From positions 1 to 49,509 of the forward strand of contig JAURGT010000012.1 of NCBI GenBank assembly GCA_030833665.1: a DNA stretch of 49,509 nucleotides, given 5' to 3'. This document shows positions 34,385 to 42,113 of this stretch, piece by piece. Every line of letters begins with the position of its first letter. Position 1 is the stretch's first letter. A program made the translations under genes and the position numbers. The stretch comes from Miltoncostaeales bacterium (lineage in GTDB: Bacteria > Actinomycetota > Thermoleophilia > Miltoncostaeales > Miltoncostaeaceae). Below the pieces are notes generated by a model. It worked only from the letters and a program-made list of their open reading frames with translations, searched no databases and was not told the origin of the DNA.

Positions 34385-34668
34385 GCCACCGCCAGTCGAT
34401 CGCATTCGGCGGCCAGGGAGGTGTCCTTCTCGGTGATGCCGCCCTGATCGTGCGTGACCACTGCGATGCGCACGCGGTTCCACCGGATATCGATGTCCGG
34501 ATGGTGGTCGGCCGCCTCGGCGGCGTCGGCCACCCGGGTCACGAAGGCGACGGCGGGCAGGAACCCCTCGGGGAACACGTACTCCTTCACGAGCATGCCG
34601 TCCTCGATGCCCCAGCCGGGAAGGAGCGCCAGGGCAGTGCTGAGTTCATCGTCGCTGATCAGGGCCAT
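34381..34668 (-). CDS. Pterin-4a-carbinolamine dehydratase-like protein
   Basis: A 95-aa PCD/DCoH-fold protein with the signature AEAADHHPDIDIRWNRVRI (His-His, Asp and Trp of the active site) followed by VVTHDQGGITEKD. PCD recycles the pterin cofactor of aromatic amino-acid hydroxylases; none is seen nearby, and many bacteria have PCD without one. TAGGGT (34675-34680, reverse) 6 bases before the ATG points to a leaderless mRNA. First gene of the operon running through pyrD, khtU, khtT and perhaps the phosphatase. Confidence 0.9.
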   Translation of the reverse strand: MALISDDELSTALALLPGWGIEDGMLVKEYVFPEGFLPAVAFVTRVADAAEAADHHPDIDIRWNRVRIAVVTHDQGGITEKDTSLAAECDRLAVA

Positions 34669-34674
34669 GACGCA

Positions 34675-34680
34675 ACCCTA
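34675..34680 (-). promoter_or_regulatory. -10 hexamer TAGGGT for the PCD-pyrD-khtUT operon
   Basis: On the reverse strand, TAGGGT (TAnnnT) lies 6 bases from the ATG at 34668. Confidence 0.45.
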
Positions 34681-34698
34681 CCGGCGAGACTTGCGGCC

Positions 34699-36927
34699 AT
34701 GGATGTCATCGCATCGCACCCCGGCTTCCTCGGGCTCGAGGGCCGCCGAGCGCGAAGGCTGGCCCGGCACCTGGCTGGACCCGGCCCGGGGCGCCCCGCG
34801 CCCCTGGCGGCGCTGCGGATGGCAATCGCGCTCGCCGGCCCGCTCGCGGTGGGCCTGGCACTCGGACGGCCCGATCTCGCCGTGCTGGCGGCCCTGGGGG
34901 CGGTGTTCACCTCGGTGGTGGAGCCCGGGGGCGGCTACGGACGCCACCTGCGGGTGTACGGCGTGATGACTGCGCTGAACGCCGTGGTGGTGATGCTCGC
35001 CCTCGCGTGCTCCGGTCACGCCGTGGCCGCCGGAGTTGTGATGCTCCTGCTGGGAGTCGCCGCCGGGGTCTCGACCGCCTGGGGGGCGATACCCGCGGCG
35101 GTGGCACCCACGTGCCTCGTGCTGTTCATCATCGCCCAGGCGTTCACCCCGGCCCCGTCATTCGGCTGGTCCGTGCTGGCGGTCACGGTCGGCACGGCGT
35201 GGGTGGCGTTCATCGCGGTGATCCCGTGGCCGATCGCCCCATATGCGCCCGCGGAGCTCGCCACGGGGCGCGCGTGGATGGCCGTGGCCGACTACGCCGC
35301 GAATCCCGCCGACGATCGCCTCGAGCAGTCGGCCCTCGAGGCGATCGAGCAGGCGCGCGACACCGTGGCGTCGGTGCGCAGCCGCCGACCCGGGTGGTCG
35401 TCCACGTCCGCGCGACTCTGGGCCACGCTCGTGGCGGCATCGCGCGTGGTGTCGCTCATCGCGAGCCTCGAGGACGAGCGGCGACGCGAGCAGGCCGGCC
35501 CCGCGGTGCGCGGCGCCATGGATGACGTGCTCGCCCAGGTGGAGTCCGCGTCCCGTGACATCGCGCTGGGCACCGTGGACAGCGGATACGTGCACCGGGC
35601 GGCGGGGCTGGACGCGGCGGTCGAGCGGCTGCGGGCGCTCGCACCCGACACCGACGGCCTCAGCGGACCGGCGCTTCACGCCGCGCTCATCGACCGCGGG
35701 CGCATGCGCACCGCCATGCGCATCAGCCGCCGCATCGGCGACGCCATCGACGCCCTCGGACTGCCCGACCCGCCGCGCGTGAGCATCAGTCGCCCCCGGA
35801 GGCCCACGAAGGGCGCGTCGCTGCGCGCGGCCATCGATCCCCGCTGCACCTCCATGCGGCATGGCCTCAGGCTCGGCATCGCCGCAGGTATGTCGGTGGG
35901 CATCTTCACCGCCCTCGCCGGCACCCCGGTGATCGGCATCACGCATGGCCAGTGGGTGTCCATCGCACTCGTCGGCGTGCTGCAACCCACCTTGGGTGAC
36001 TCGGTGCAGATCGCCGCGCAACGCGCGCTCGGCACGGCCCTCGGCGCCGTGGTGGCCATGGTGCTGCTCGCCATCGCCTACGGCGAGCCGTGGGCGATGG
36101 CCTCGGCAATCGTGCTGGTCGGAGTGGTGGCCGCGCTGCTCCAGCCCGTCAACTACCTGTGGTTCATCGCCCTCTTCACGCCGCTCTCGCTGTTGCTCTC
36201 GGCCTTCGGAGCGGGCCTCGACGCCGCGATCGCCAGCGAGCGCATCATCGCCACGGGGGTGGCGTGCGTGATCGGCCTGGTCGTCGCCGCGCTCGCCTGG
36301 CCCACCCGCAGCGGCGAACAGTTGCCCGGTGTGCTCGCGAACAGCCTTGACACCTCGGCCGATGACCTCGACGCGGTGCTGCGCGTGGCGTCGGGTGAGA
36401 TGCCACGCGGGGCCATGAGCGAGGTGCACCAGCGGGCCATGCTCGGGGCCGACGACGCCGCCCGCGTGCTGCAGGCGCGCATGGGCGAGTCGATCGAGGC
36501 CTTCTCGCGACCGGATGCCCTTGCCGCCCTCGAGGCCACCGCGATGCAGCTCGTGCGCGACATCGGCACCCTCGCGGGCCGCATCCCCATCGACGGCCTG
36601 GCGATTCCCGATGCCGCCGCGGTGCGGCCGGCGCTCTCGGGCGCCCTGCGAAACGTCGCCTCCTCGGTGCGGCGCGGGGCGCGGCCATCGTCGCCCGGGG
36701 ACCTGCTGGACGTCCTTGCCCCGGCCCACGCGATGGTGGATGACGCCAGGTCGGCCGCGGACATCCCCCGTGGCCTCGCCGGCACGGTGGACATGCTCGA
36801 CACCATCGCCTTCGCCGTTCAGCGCCTCGCTGACGAGGCCGACGCGTGGGCGGCCGAGAGCGCGCAACCGCGCCGGGCCTGGTGGCAGCGGCTCGTCCCG
36901 GCGCCGGCCGCGAAGACGCCCGTGTGA
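34699..36927 (+). CDS. FUSC-family membrane protein
   Basis: A 742-aa protein with two similar halves: six or so membrane helices (about 38-185), a soluble helical part, a second helix block (about 385-545), and a helical C-terminus. The second block (HGQWVSIALVGVLQPTLGDS, then AQRALGTALGAVVAMVLL) is typical of the FUSC/YccS-like family, named after fusaric-acid resistance. Related proteins include aromatic acid exporters; the substrate here is unknown. ATG at 34699 starts 30 bases from the divergent PCD gene. Confidence 0.82.
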   Translation: MDVIASHPGFLGLEGRRARRLARHLAGPGPGRPAPLAALRMAIALAGPLAVGLALGRPDLAVLAALGAVFTSVVEPGGGYGRHLRVYGVMTALNAVVVMLALACSGHAVAAGVVMLLLGVAAGVSTAWGAIPAAVAPTCLVLFIIAQAFTPAPSFGWSVLAVTVGTAWVAFIAVIPWPIAPYAPAELATGRAWMAVADYAANPADDRLEQSALEAIEQARDTVASVRSRRPGWSSTSARLWATLVAASRVVSLIASLEDERRREQAGPAVRGAMDDVLAQVESASRDIALGTVDSGYVHRAAGLDAAVERLRALAPDTDGLSGPALHAALIDRGRMRTAMRISRRIGDAIDALGLPDPPRVSISRPRRPTKGASLRAAIDPRCTSMRHGLRLGIAAGMSVGIFTALAGTPVIGITHGQWVSIALVGVLQPTLGDSVQIAAQRALGTALGAVVAMVLLAIAYGEPWAMASAIVLVGVVAALLQPVNYLWFIALFTPLSLLLSAFGAGLDAAIASERIIATGVACVIGLVVAALAWPTRSGEQLPGVLANSLDTSADDLDAVLRVASGEMPRGAMSEVHQRAMLGADDAARVLQARMGESIEAFSRPDALAALEATAMQLVRDIGTLAGRIPIDGLAIPDAAAVRPALSGALRNVASSVRRGARPSSPGDLLDVLAPAHAMVDDARSAADIPRGLAGTVDMLDTIAFAVQRLADEADAWAAESAQPRRAWWQRLVPAPAAKTPV

Positions 36928-36966
36928 GCACGGCGGCGGCCCTCGGGACGCCCCGGTCTCGTGGCC

Positions 36967-37401
36967 CTAGCCCCGGAAGCCGGGCGCCTCAGGGAGCTGG
37001 GCGCTCTCTCCGAGAACGAGGCCGATGATGTAGCGCAGCGAGATGAGGCCCACGGGCTCATGGCCGTCCATCACGAGGCAGTGGCGCAGGCCCTGGCGCA
37101 GCATCGTCCGACCCGCCGACTCGAGGGTCGTGTCCGGGCTGATCACCGCGACGTCGTGGCGCATCCACCGCTCTACCAGGTCCTCAGACGGATCGGCGCC
37201 GGCCGCGATCGCGATGGCCAGGTCACGCTCCGAGAGCAGCGCCGGCCCCTGCATCGAGGGGTCGAGCACGATCACCGAGCCCGCGCGCTCGGCCACCATG
37301 GCCCGGGCGGCGTCGACGAGGCGGTGCATGGGCCCGACCACGGCGGTGAGAGGCGCCATGTAGTCGCGCGCCTGCTTGTCGCCGAGATCAGTCAGTGCCA
37401 T
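36967..37401 (-). CDS. CBS-domain pair protein
   Basis: A 144-aa protein consisting only of two CBS motifs. First: YMAPLTAVVGPMHRLVDAARAMVAERAGSVIV, ending in LLSERDLAIAIAAG. Second: WMRHDVAVISPDTTLESAGRTML, ending in VGLISLRYIIGLVLGE. CBS pairs bind adenine nucleotides and act as energy or redox sensors. Standalone pairs are common in actinobacteria, often in dormancy or stress regulons; no partner is apparent. A TAGCAA -10-like sequence sits 6 bases before the ATG. Confidence 0.85.
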   Translation of the reverse strand: MALTDLGDKQARDYMAPLTAVVGPMHRLVDAARAMVAERAGSVIVLDPSMQGPALLSERDLAIAIAAGADPSEDLVERWMRHDVAVISPDTTLESAGRTMLRQGLRHCLVMDGHEPVGLISLRYIIGLVLGESAQLPEAPGFRG

Positions 37402-37460
37402 ACCGGTTTGCTACCAGTCCGCCGCGCCTCGCGCCGCATCAACCGCGCCCGCGGGACCGA

Positions 37461-37466
37461 TACGCT
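37461..37466 (+). promoter_or_regulatory. -10 hexamer TACGCT of tRNA-Lys
   Basis: TACGCT (TAnnnT) ends 6 bases before the mature tRNA 5' end. The same hexamer is used upstream of the PhoB-like gene. Confidence 0.5.
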
Positions 37467-37472
37467 TCCCGC

Positions 37473-37546
37473 GGGCCGTTAGCTCAGTTGGTCAGAGCAG
37501 GGGACTTTTAATCCCAAGGTCCTGGGTTCGAATCCCAGACGGCCCA
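37473..37546 (+). tRNA. tRNA-Lys (anticodon UUU)
   Basis: 74 bases forming a full cloverleaf. The acceptor GGGCCGT (37473-37479) pairs with ACGGCCC (37539-37545), with discriminator A. The D-arm is AGCTCAGTTGGTCAGAGC, the anticodon loop CTTTTAA is closed by GGGGA/TCCCA-type pairs, and the T-loop is GGTTCGAATCC. CCA is not encoded. Confidence 0.95.
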
Positions 37547-37577
37547 CTCGGGAGACCACGTGCGCCGCGCGCGAGCC

Positions 37578-38399
37578 CTAGCGGCGGACCAGCGTGAAGG
37601 AGTGGGTGGAGGTGCCGTCGGGGTTCGGCGTGACCACCACCTGCCCGCGCATGCCGGCGTAGGCGCCGGTGCCGCCGGTCACCACCCTGCCGGAGGGCGC
37701 GAGCGCACCGGGCGCCGAGGCTGCCGCCCGCTGGTACGGGCCACGGGCCATCAGCGTGCCGTCCGCGAACACGTAGCCGAAGGCGCCGACGAACCACTCG
37801 TAGGTGCCCGCCCCGTAGACATACGCCAGCGTCGAATCAACGGCGTAGGTGCCCACCTGCGTGCCACCCGCGTCGAACACGGTGCCGGCGATGACCCGAC
37901 GGTTGCCCACGCCCCGCGCGCCGCCGTTCTGCGTGGTCTGGGCAGGACGCAGGCGCACCACGTAGCTCATGGTCGCGCGCCTGGTGCCGCGCGGCGGCAG
38001 CGTGTAGGTGACAGCGTGGGTGTAGATGCCCCCGACCTTGCGGCTGAGCACCATGCCCCGGGCGCCGAGGTACGGGCCGGTGCCGCCCACCACCTGCCGG
38101 CGGAACACGGCCGGGCCGCTCGCGACCTCCGGCAGCGCGTTGCGCGCCACGAGGCGGGCGCCCGACCCGAACGCGAGCATGAGGGTGGACCCCGCTGCCC
38201 CGGCGTCCGAGCCCATCACGTGCCCCCGCGGATTGCCCGCGGCTGAATACATGCCCGTGAACCACGTGAACGCCCCGCCGGCCGTCACACCCGGCGTGGG
38301 CCCCTCTTTCACGGTGAACTCCGCGGCACCGAGGGCCGGGGTGCCGGCGATCGCGCATGCGGCGATCGCGAGGAGGACGGTGCGAGCGGGAGTAGGCAT
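37578..38399 (-). CDS. Secreted protein with two AOC-barrel-like repeats
   Basis: A 273-aa exported protein: signal peptide about 1-25 (ARTVLLAIAACAIAGTPALGA), then two similar beta-rich halves. Each half contains a 'GGTG-aromatic-x-G-x-R-G' turn: VVGGTGPYLGARGMVL and VVTGGTGAYAGMRGQVVV. Each is followed by an alternating strand ending in a His-containing segment (YTHAVTYTL, THSFTLVRR). This resembles allene-oxide-cyclase/dirigent-like barrels, common as secreted proteins of unknown role in actinobacteria. Leaderless promoter TACTCT is 6 bases upstream. Function unknown. Confidence 0.65.
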   Translation of the reverse strand: MPTPARTVLLAIAACAIAGTPALGAAEFTVKEGPTPGVTAGGAFTWFTGMYSAAGNPRGHVMGSDAGAAGSTLMLAFGSGARLVARNALPEVASGPAVFRRQVVGGTGPYLGARGMVLSRKVGGIYTHAVTYTLPPRGTRRATMSYVVRLRPAQTTQNGGARGVGNRRVIAGTVFDAGGTQVGTYAVDSTLAYVYGAGTYEWFVGAFGYVFADGTLMARGPYQRAAASAPGALAPSGRVVTGGTGAYAGMRGQVVVTPNPDGTSTHSFTLVRR

Positions 38400-38405
38400 G
38401 ACGAA

Positions 38406-38411
38406 AGAGTA
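38406..38411 (-). promoter_or_regulatory. -10 hexamer TACTCT for the AOC-barrel-like gene
   Basis: On the reverse strand, TACTCT (TAnnnT) is 6 bases from the ATG at 38399. Confidence 0.45.
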
Positions 38412-38543
38412 CGGATTGCCACCGAACACCGACGGGCCGGCGGCACCTGCGCCGGCGGCGGCGCCCGCGTGGTTCGTAACACCCGCGCGCATGCGGAGGG
38501 CGTGGCGCCTAGGTTTCGGCGGTACCCACGCGCGGAGGACCAC

Positions 38544-38948
38544 ATGGCGCATGTGCTGTTCGTATGCCTTCACAACGCCGGCCGCTCGCAGATGAGCCGG
38601 GCGCTGTTCGACCGCGCGGCGGACGGCCGTCACACCAGTGACTCGGCCGGGAGCATCGCCGACCCATCGGGCAGCGTGCACCCGGAGGTGATCGAGGTGA
38701 TGCGCGAGATCGGCATCGACCTGTCCGATCGGCGCCCGCAGCGGCTCGACGACGCCCTGGCCAAGAGCGCCGACCTGGTGGTGACCATGGGCTGCGGCGA
38801 CACCTGCCCATTCATCCCCGGCACGCGATACCTCGACTGGGATCTCCCCGATCCGAAGGGCCAGGAGGTCGACGCGGTGCGGGCCACGCGCGACGAGATC
38901 GATCGCCGCGTGCGCGAGCTGGTGGTGGCGCTGGATGCCGCCGGATGA
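38544..38948 (+). CDS. ArsC-type arsenate reductase / low-molecular-weight phosphatase family
   Basis: A 134-aa enzyme with the CX5R phosphate loop VCLHNAGRSQ (Cys8, Arg14) and the acid loop LDWDLPDPKG. Two further cysteines in TMGCGDTCPF sit where thioredoxin- or mycothiol-linked arsenate reductases have their redox cysteines. This favours arsenate reduction over plain protein phosphatase activity. No arsR or arsenite pump is adjacent, so arsenic resistance is not proven by context. GGAGG lies 7 bases before the ATG, a standard leadered start. Confidence 0.85.
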   Translation: MAHVLFVCLHNAGRSQMSRALFDRAADGRHTSDSAGSIADPSGSVHPEVIEVMREIGIDLSDRRPQRLDDALAKSADLVVTMGCGDTCPFIPGTRYLDWDLPDPKGQEVDAVRATRDEIDRRVRELVVALDAAG

Positions 38949-38992
38949 GGCGCTAACGTCGAAGGACAGCACCGCGCGATACGGGAGGCGTC

Positions 38993-39136
38993 ATGGGCGA
39001 TGAGACGAGCACCAAGCAGTGCCCCGACTGCGGCAGGGAAGCCGTGCTGGAGTCGGAGCAGGACGCCAACCAGGAGATAACCCACTGCGAGTGGTGCGGT
39101 GCCGCCTACCCGGTTCCGGAGGATGATTCCGCCTAG
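38993..39136 (+). CDS. Small zinc-ribbon protein, 47 aa
   Basis: A short gene with sequence MGDETSTKQCPDCG at its start and HCEWCGAAYPVPED near the end. The two CxxC pairs (residues 10-13 and 32-35) make a four-Cys zinc ribbon. GGGAGG is placed well upstream of the ATG (about 38983-38988), and TAACGT (38954-38959) is a -10 candidate. It ends 41 bases before the cobalamin riboswitch. No family name can be given. Confidence 0.7.
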   Translation: MGDETSTKQCPDCGREAVLESEQDANQEITHCEWCGAAYPVPEDDSA

Positions 39137-39177
39137 GGCGACGTCCGGGCGCAGCATCTAGGGTGCTCCACCTATCG

Positions 39178-39350
39178 GAGGACGGTCGCCCCTCGGGGCG
39201 CTAAGTGGGAAGCCGGTGAGAATCCGGCGCGGTCCCGCCACTGTCACCCGGGAGTGATCGCATTGGGCTTCGGCCAGCCACTGGGGCATCCGCCCCGGGA
39301 AGGCGATGCGCATCGCGCCTGACCGGGAAGCCAGGAGACCAGCCGTCGCT
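39178..39350 (+). promoter_or_regulatory. Cobalamin (B12) riboswitch
   Basis: The class core is clear. GGGAAGCCGGTGAGAATCC (about 39217-39235) leads to GTCCCGCCACTGTCACCCG. A variable arm follows, then the B12 box GAAGCCAGGAGACCAGCCG at 39327-39345. Downstream, CACCTCC (39368-39374) could pair with the ribosome site AGAGGG (39381-39386), suggesting translational control: high cobalamin would shut off the next two genes. Confidence 0.93.
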
Positions 39351-39393
39351 CCGTCACGAGCAAAAATCACCTCCGAGGAAAGAGGGATCAGTG

Positions 39394-40692
39394 ATGATTG
39401 ATGCGCGCTTCGCGTGGGCCGCGGCCTGCGCGGCCCTGCTGGCGACGCCGGCGGCGGTGCTCGCCAGTGACACCGCCAGCATCCGGGCGGAGGGCCCGGA
39501 TGGCACCGTGCTGGCCGAGCGCTCGGCCAACGTGCCGACCGGCGGCACCACCACCCTCGTCGACCCGGTCGACGGGGAGACCACGGTCGTGCCCAACAAC
39601 CGGGGGACGTCGTTCCTCGTGCGCGCTGCCGAGGCGGCGGGGGTGTCCATCGGGTTCCGCGTCTACAACTTCGGAACGCCGAGCGCGCTGATCACGCGCA
39701 TCGGTCCCGTGTCCTCACCGCTCGACTGGTCATGGTCGTGGAAGCTGAAGGTGAACCACCGCGAGACCTCCGTGGGCAGCGACGACGTCGTCATCAGCCC
39801 CGGAGACACCATCCTCTGGATGCCCAGCGTGTACGGCGTGCCTGATTCCGAGTTGGATGTGGTGGCCCCAATCGCTCCCCGGGCCATCGGTGAGACGTTC
39901 GGCATTCGCGTCGATCGCTACGACGACAACGCCGTGCGCACGGCGGGGAGCGCCGTGACCGTCACGTACGCCGGCCAGACCGTGACGACCGGTGCCGACG
40001 GCACCGCCACCCTCATCAGCGTGCCCGGATGGAGCGACGTCGTGGCAACGGCCCCGCATCCCGGGGGCATCGGCAACATCCGCGATTCGGCTCGGGCATG
40101 CGGATTTGCCCCGGGCCGACCGGAGGAATGCGGCATGGACCCGCTCGCGGTGCGGCTGCCGGATGTCGCCCCCAACGCCAGCATCGCCTCATCGGTCGGG
40201 CTCGTGCGGGCATCGATCACCGTCGGCGGACGCGCGATCACCGTCGAGGTGCCCATGCCCCTGCGCGGTCGCGCACCGGTGGCCATCTCGCCGGATGACA
40301 TCAGGGACGAGTCCCTCACGCCCCGCGAGCGCCGCGATGCGGCGGGCAGGCTGGCGTCCTCCCTCGCCGCCGACCTCAACGCGCGCGCGGCTGGCGGCGA
40401 CACCTCGCTTGCGCTGCCCAGCGGGGTCTCGTGGCAGGCCGCATGGCTGTCCGGTTCGCCATACGTGGCACCGCTTCGACGCGGGGAGTCGCTGATGGGC
40501 ATTCGCACGGGCGGCCCGCGCAACACCGCCGCCATCCGTCGGCGCGTCCGGGGCCTCAACGCGCACTTGAATCGTTGTGGCATCAACGCCACGGCATCGG
40601 CCGTGCGCCGGCACGGTTACGCGATGACCACCGTGCGCCCGGCGCGCGTGCGCACCCCGCTCGTGAACTGCATCACCAGGCGGGAAAGGTGA
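39394..40692 (+). CDS. Secreted DUF4430-like (transcobalamin C-domain-like) protein under riboswitch control
   Basis: A 432-aa exported protein with signal peptide 1-24. Residues about 28-150 resemble DUF4430: TSFLVRAAEAAGV, VYNFGTPSALITRIG, WSWSWKLKVNHRETSVG and VISPGDTILWMPS. This fold matches the small C-terminal domain of transcobalamin and intrinsic factor. Next is an Ig/invasin-like region (GETFGIRVDRYDDNA, GSAVTVTYAGQTVTTGADG). The C-terminal 200 residues are unassigned, with paired Cys residues and an Arg-rich end. ATG at 39394 has AGAGGG 7 bases upstream. Because a B12 riboswitch controls it, a role in cobalamin or corrinoid capture outside the cell is likely. Binding is inferred, not shown. 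Confidence 0.72.
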   Translation: MIDARFAWAAACAALLATPAAVLASDTASIRAEGPDGTVLAERSANVPTGGTTTLVDPVDGETTVVPNNRGTSFLVRAAEAAGVSIGFRVYNFGTPSALITRIGPVSSPLDWSWSWKLKVNHRETSVGSDDVVISPGDTILWMPSVYGVPDSELDVVAPIAPRAIGETFGIRVDRYDDNAVRTAGSAVTVTYAGQTVTTGADGTATLISVPGWSDVVATAPHPGGIGNIRDSARACGFAPGRPEECGMDPLAVRLPDVAPNASIASSVGLVRASITVGGRAITVEVPMPLRGRAPVAISPDDIRDESLTPRERRDAAGRLASSLAADLNARAAGGDTSLALPSGVSWQAAWLSGSPYVAPLRRGESLMGIRTGGPRNTAAIRRRVRGLNAHLNRCGINATASAVRRHGYAMTTVRPARVRTPLVNCITRRER

Positions 40693-40697
40693 GCACC

Positions 40698-41585
40698 ATG
40701 GGTCGCAGGCGTTCTGTCAGGCTGTCCCTCGGCCTGATCGCAGGCGTCGCGCTCGTGGCGACGCCTGCGGGAGTGGCCGTGACGGCGGCTGACGACGCAG
40801 CCGCCTCGCGCGCCGCCGCGTGGCTCGCCGGCAAGAAGCCCGGCGTCCTGCCGGCCGGCCAACAGGCGGATGTCATGGTGGACATGCGCATCACCGGCAC
40901 CTCCCCGAAGGCCCTCGCGCCGAGGCTCGCGATGCTGGCCAGGGCGGCGCCGGGCTACTCCACCGAGGCGGGCCGCACCGCGAAGGTGATCCTTGGCGCC
41001 GTTGCCGCTGGTGGCAACCCTCGGCGCCTCGGCGGCACCGACTACCTCGCGAAGCTCGCGTCGCAGCAGTCGTCACCCGGCAGGTATGGGAATACGGCCT
41101 TCGACCAGGGGCTCGCGATGCTGGCGCTTCGCGCCGCCACGGGTCGCGTGCCGGCGGCGGCGGCCCGCGTGCTCACCGGCGCGGCATCAGGCGACGGCTG
41201 GAACCTGGGGCTCGACGCCGCCGACGGCCCCGACGTCGACAGCACCGCGCTGTCGGTGGTGGCCCTTCGCGCCGCGGGCACCCCGTGCTCGGCGGCGCCG
41301 ATCCGGCGGGCACGCGCCTGGCTCGCCACGCAGCGCACGGCCGGCGGCTGGACCGCCTACGCGGGTTCAGCGCCCAGCGCCAACTCCTCGGCACTCGTGG
41401 CCCGCGCCGACATCGCCTGCGGCGCATCGGCCTCCGGCGCCCTCGCGCTCATCCGGTCGCTGCAGCAGCGTTCGGGCGCCATCGCGTTCACCCGCGCAGA
41501 GCCCGAGAGCCGCCTGCTGGCCACCAGCGAGTCGGTGCCGCCCCTCGCGGGCGTGTCACTGGCCCGGGGGCTGCGGCCGGGCTAG
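40698..41585 (+). CDS. Secreted alpha/alpha-toroid (prenyltransferase-repeat-like) protein, transcobalamin N-domain-like
   Basis: A 295-aa exported protein with signal peptide about 1-30. It carries repeats typical of alpha6/alpha6 toroids (squalene cyclase/prenyltransferase repeats, also the large domain of transcobalamin): TAKVILGAVAAGGNPRR, FDQGLAMLALRAATG, DSTALSVVALRAAG, ARAWLATQRTAGGWTAY and NSSALVARADIACG. Three Cys residues are present. AGGTGA is 5 bases before the ATG at 40698, and the upstream stop lies inside this site, so the two genes are co-translated. GTG at 40689 is an alternative start. With the preceding protein it would supply both folds of an animal-type B12 carrier as separate chains. 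Confidence 0.72.
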   Translation: MGRRRSVRLSLGLIAGVALVATPAGVAVTAADDAAASRAAAWLAGKKPGVLPAGQQADVMVDMRITGTSPKALAPRLAMLARAAPGYSTEAGRTAKVILGAVAAGGNPRRLGGTDYLAKLASQQSSPGRYGNTAFDQGLAMLALRAATGRVPAAAARVLTGAASGDGWNLGLDAADGPDVDSTALSVVALRAAGTPCSAAPIRRARAWLATQRTAGGWTAYAGSAPSANSSALVARADIACGASASGALALIRSLQQRSGAIAFTRAEPESRLLATSESVPPLAGVSLARGLRPG

Positions 41586-41624
41586 GGGCGCGGGCTCACC
41601 GGCCCGGCCCCGCCCGGCGCCTGC

Positions 41625-42113
41625 CTACCGTCCGCGGGCCGGCATGCTGCCAGTGCCACGGAACGCAATGGCCTCGTGCCTGCCCAGCTTGGAGTGCTTG
41701 GCGTTGAACTGGAGCGGCATCGAGGTGATGCCCTTCCATGCTCCCGTGCCGCCGGTGATGCGACCCGCGCCCGTGAAGGTCCAGGTGGTGTTGGTGGTCG
41801 TGTAGTCGGTGCGGCAGGTGCCCGAGATCGTGCCGCCCTTCGTGGTGATGAGCCACCTCACGTTCGCCCGCCCCGCCCTGGGGTTGAGCCGGTACGTGAG
41901 CGTGATCGCGCCGGTCTGCCCCCTGGTGATGGGCGAACCCTTCACCGTGCCCGTGTCCTGCACTACCAGCGGCGACTCCATGGTGGTGAGCTGGGTCTTG
42001 CCGACGATCCCGATGTGGATTGCCTGCCTGGACGCCGCGAAGAGCGTTGTCGGGGCGGCGATGGCGGCGATGGCGGCGATGGCGATGGCGGCGAGGGTGG
42101 TGCGGGGAATCAT
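41625..42113 (-). CDS. Secreted barrel-like protein homologous to the sulfatase C-terminal module
   Basis: A 162-aa exported protein. Signal peptide about 1-27 is built from 9-bp repeats (Ala-Ile-Ala units). The mature part aligns with the last 130 residues of the sulfatase just upstream: GTVKGSPI, ITLTYRLNP, GGTISGT, FTGAGRITGGTGAWKGITS and AIAFRGTGSMP against GTVTGTPI, ITMVFTLNP, QGTINGT, FKGTSRFTEGTGAYAGITS and EIAFIGSSSLP. Start and sulfatase stop overlap (ATGA). Function unknown; possibly carbohydrate or surface binding in support of the sulfatase. Confidence 0.7.
   Translation of the reverse strand: MIPRTTLAAIAIAAIAAIAAPTTLFAASRQAIHIGIVGKTQLTTMESPLVVQDTGTVKGSPITRGQTGAITLTYRLNPRAGRANVRWLITTKGGTISGTCRTDYTTTNTTWTFTGAGRITGGTGAWKGITSMPLQFNAKHSKLGRHEAIAFRGTGSMPARGR

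Noticed and set aside
35158-36867. 569-aa open frame antisense to the FUSC gene
   Set aside because: Low-complexity shadow; the forward frame has clear membrane helices and homology.
42055-42100. Tandem 9-bp repeats (gcgatggcg type)
   Set aside because: They encode the Ala-Ile signal-peptide core of a secreted protein; a simple low-complexity repeat, not a mobile or CRISPR element.
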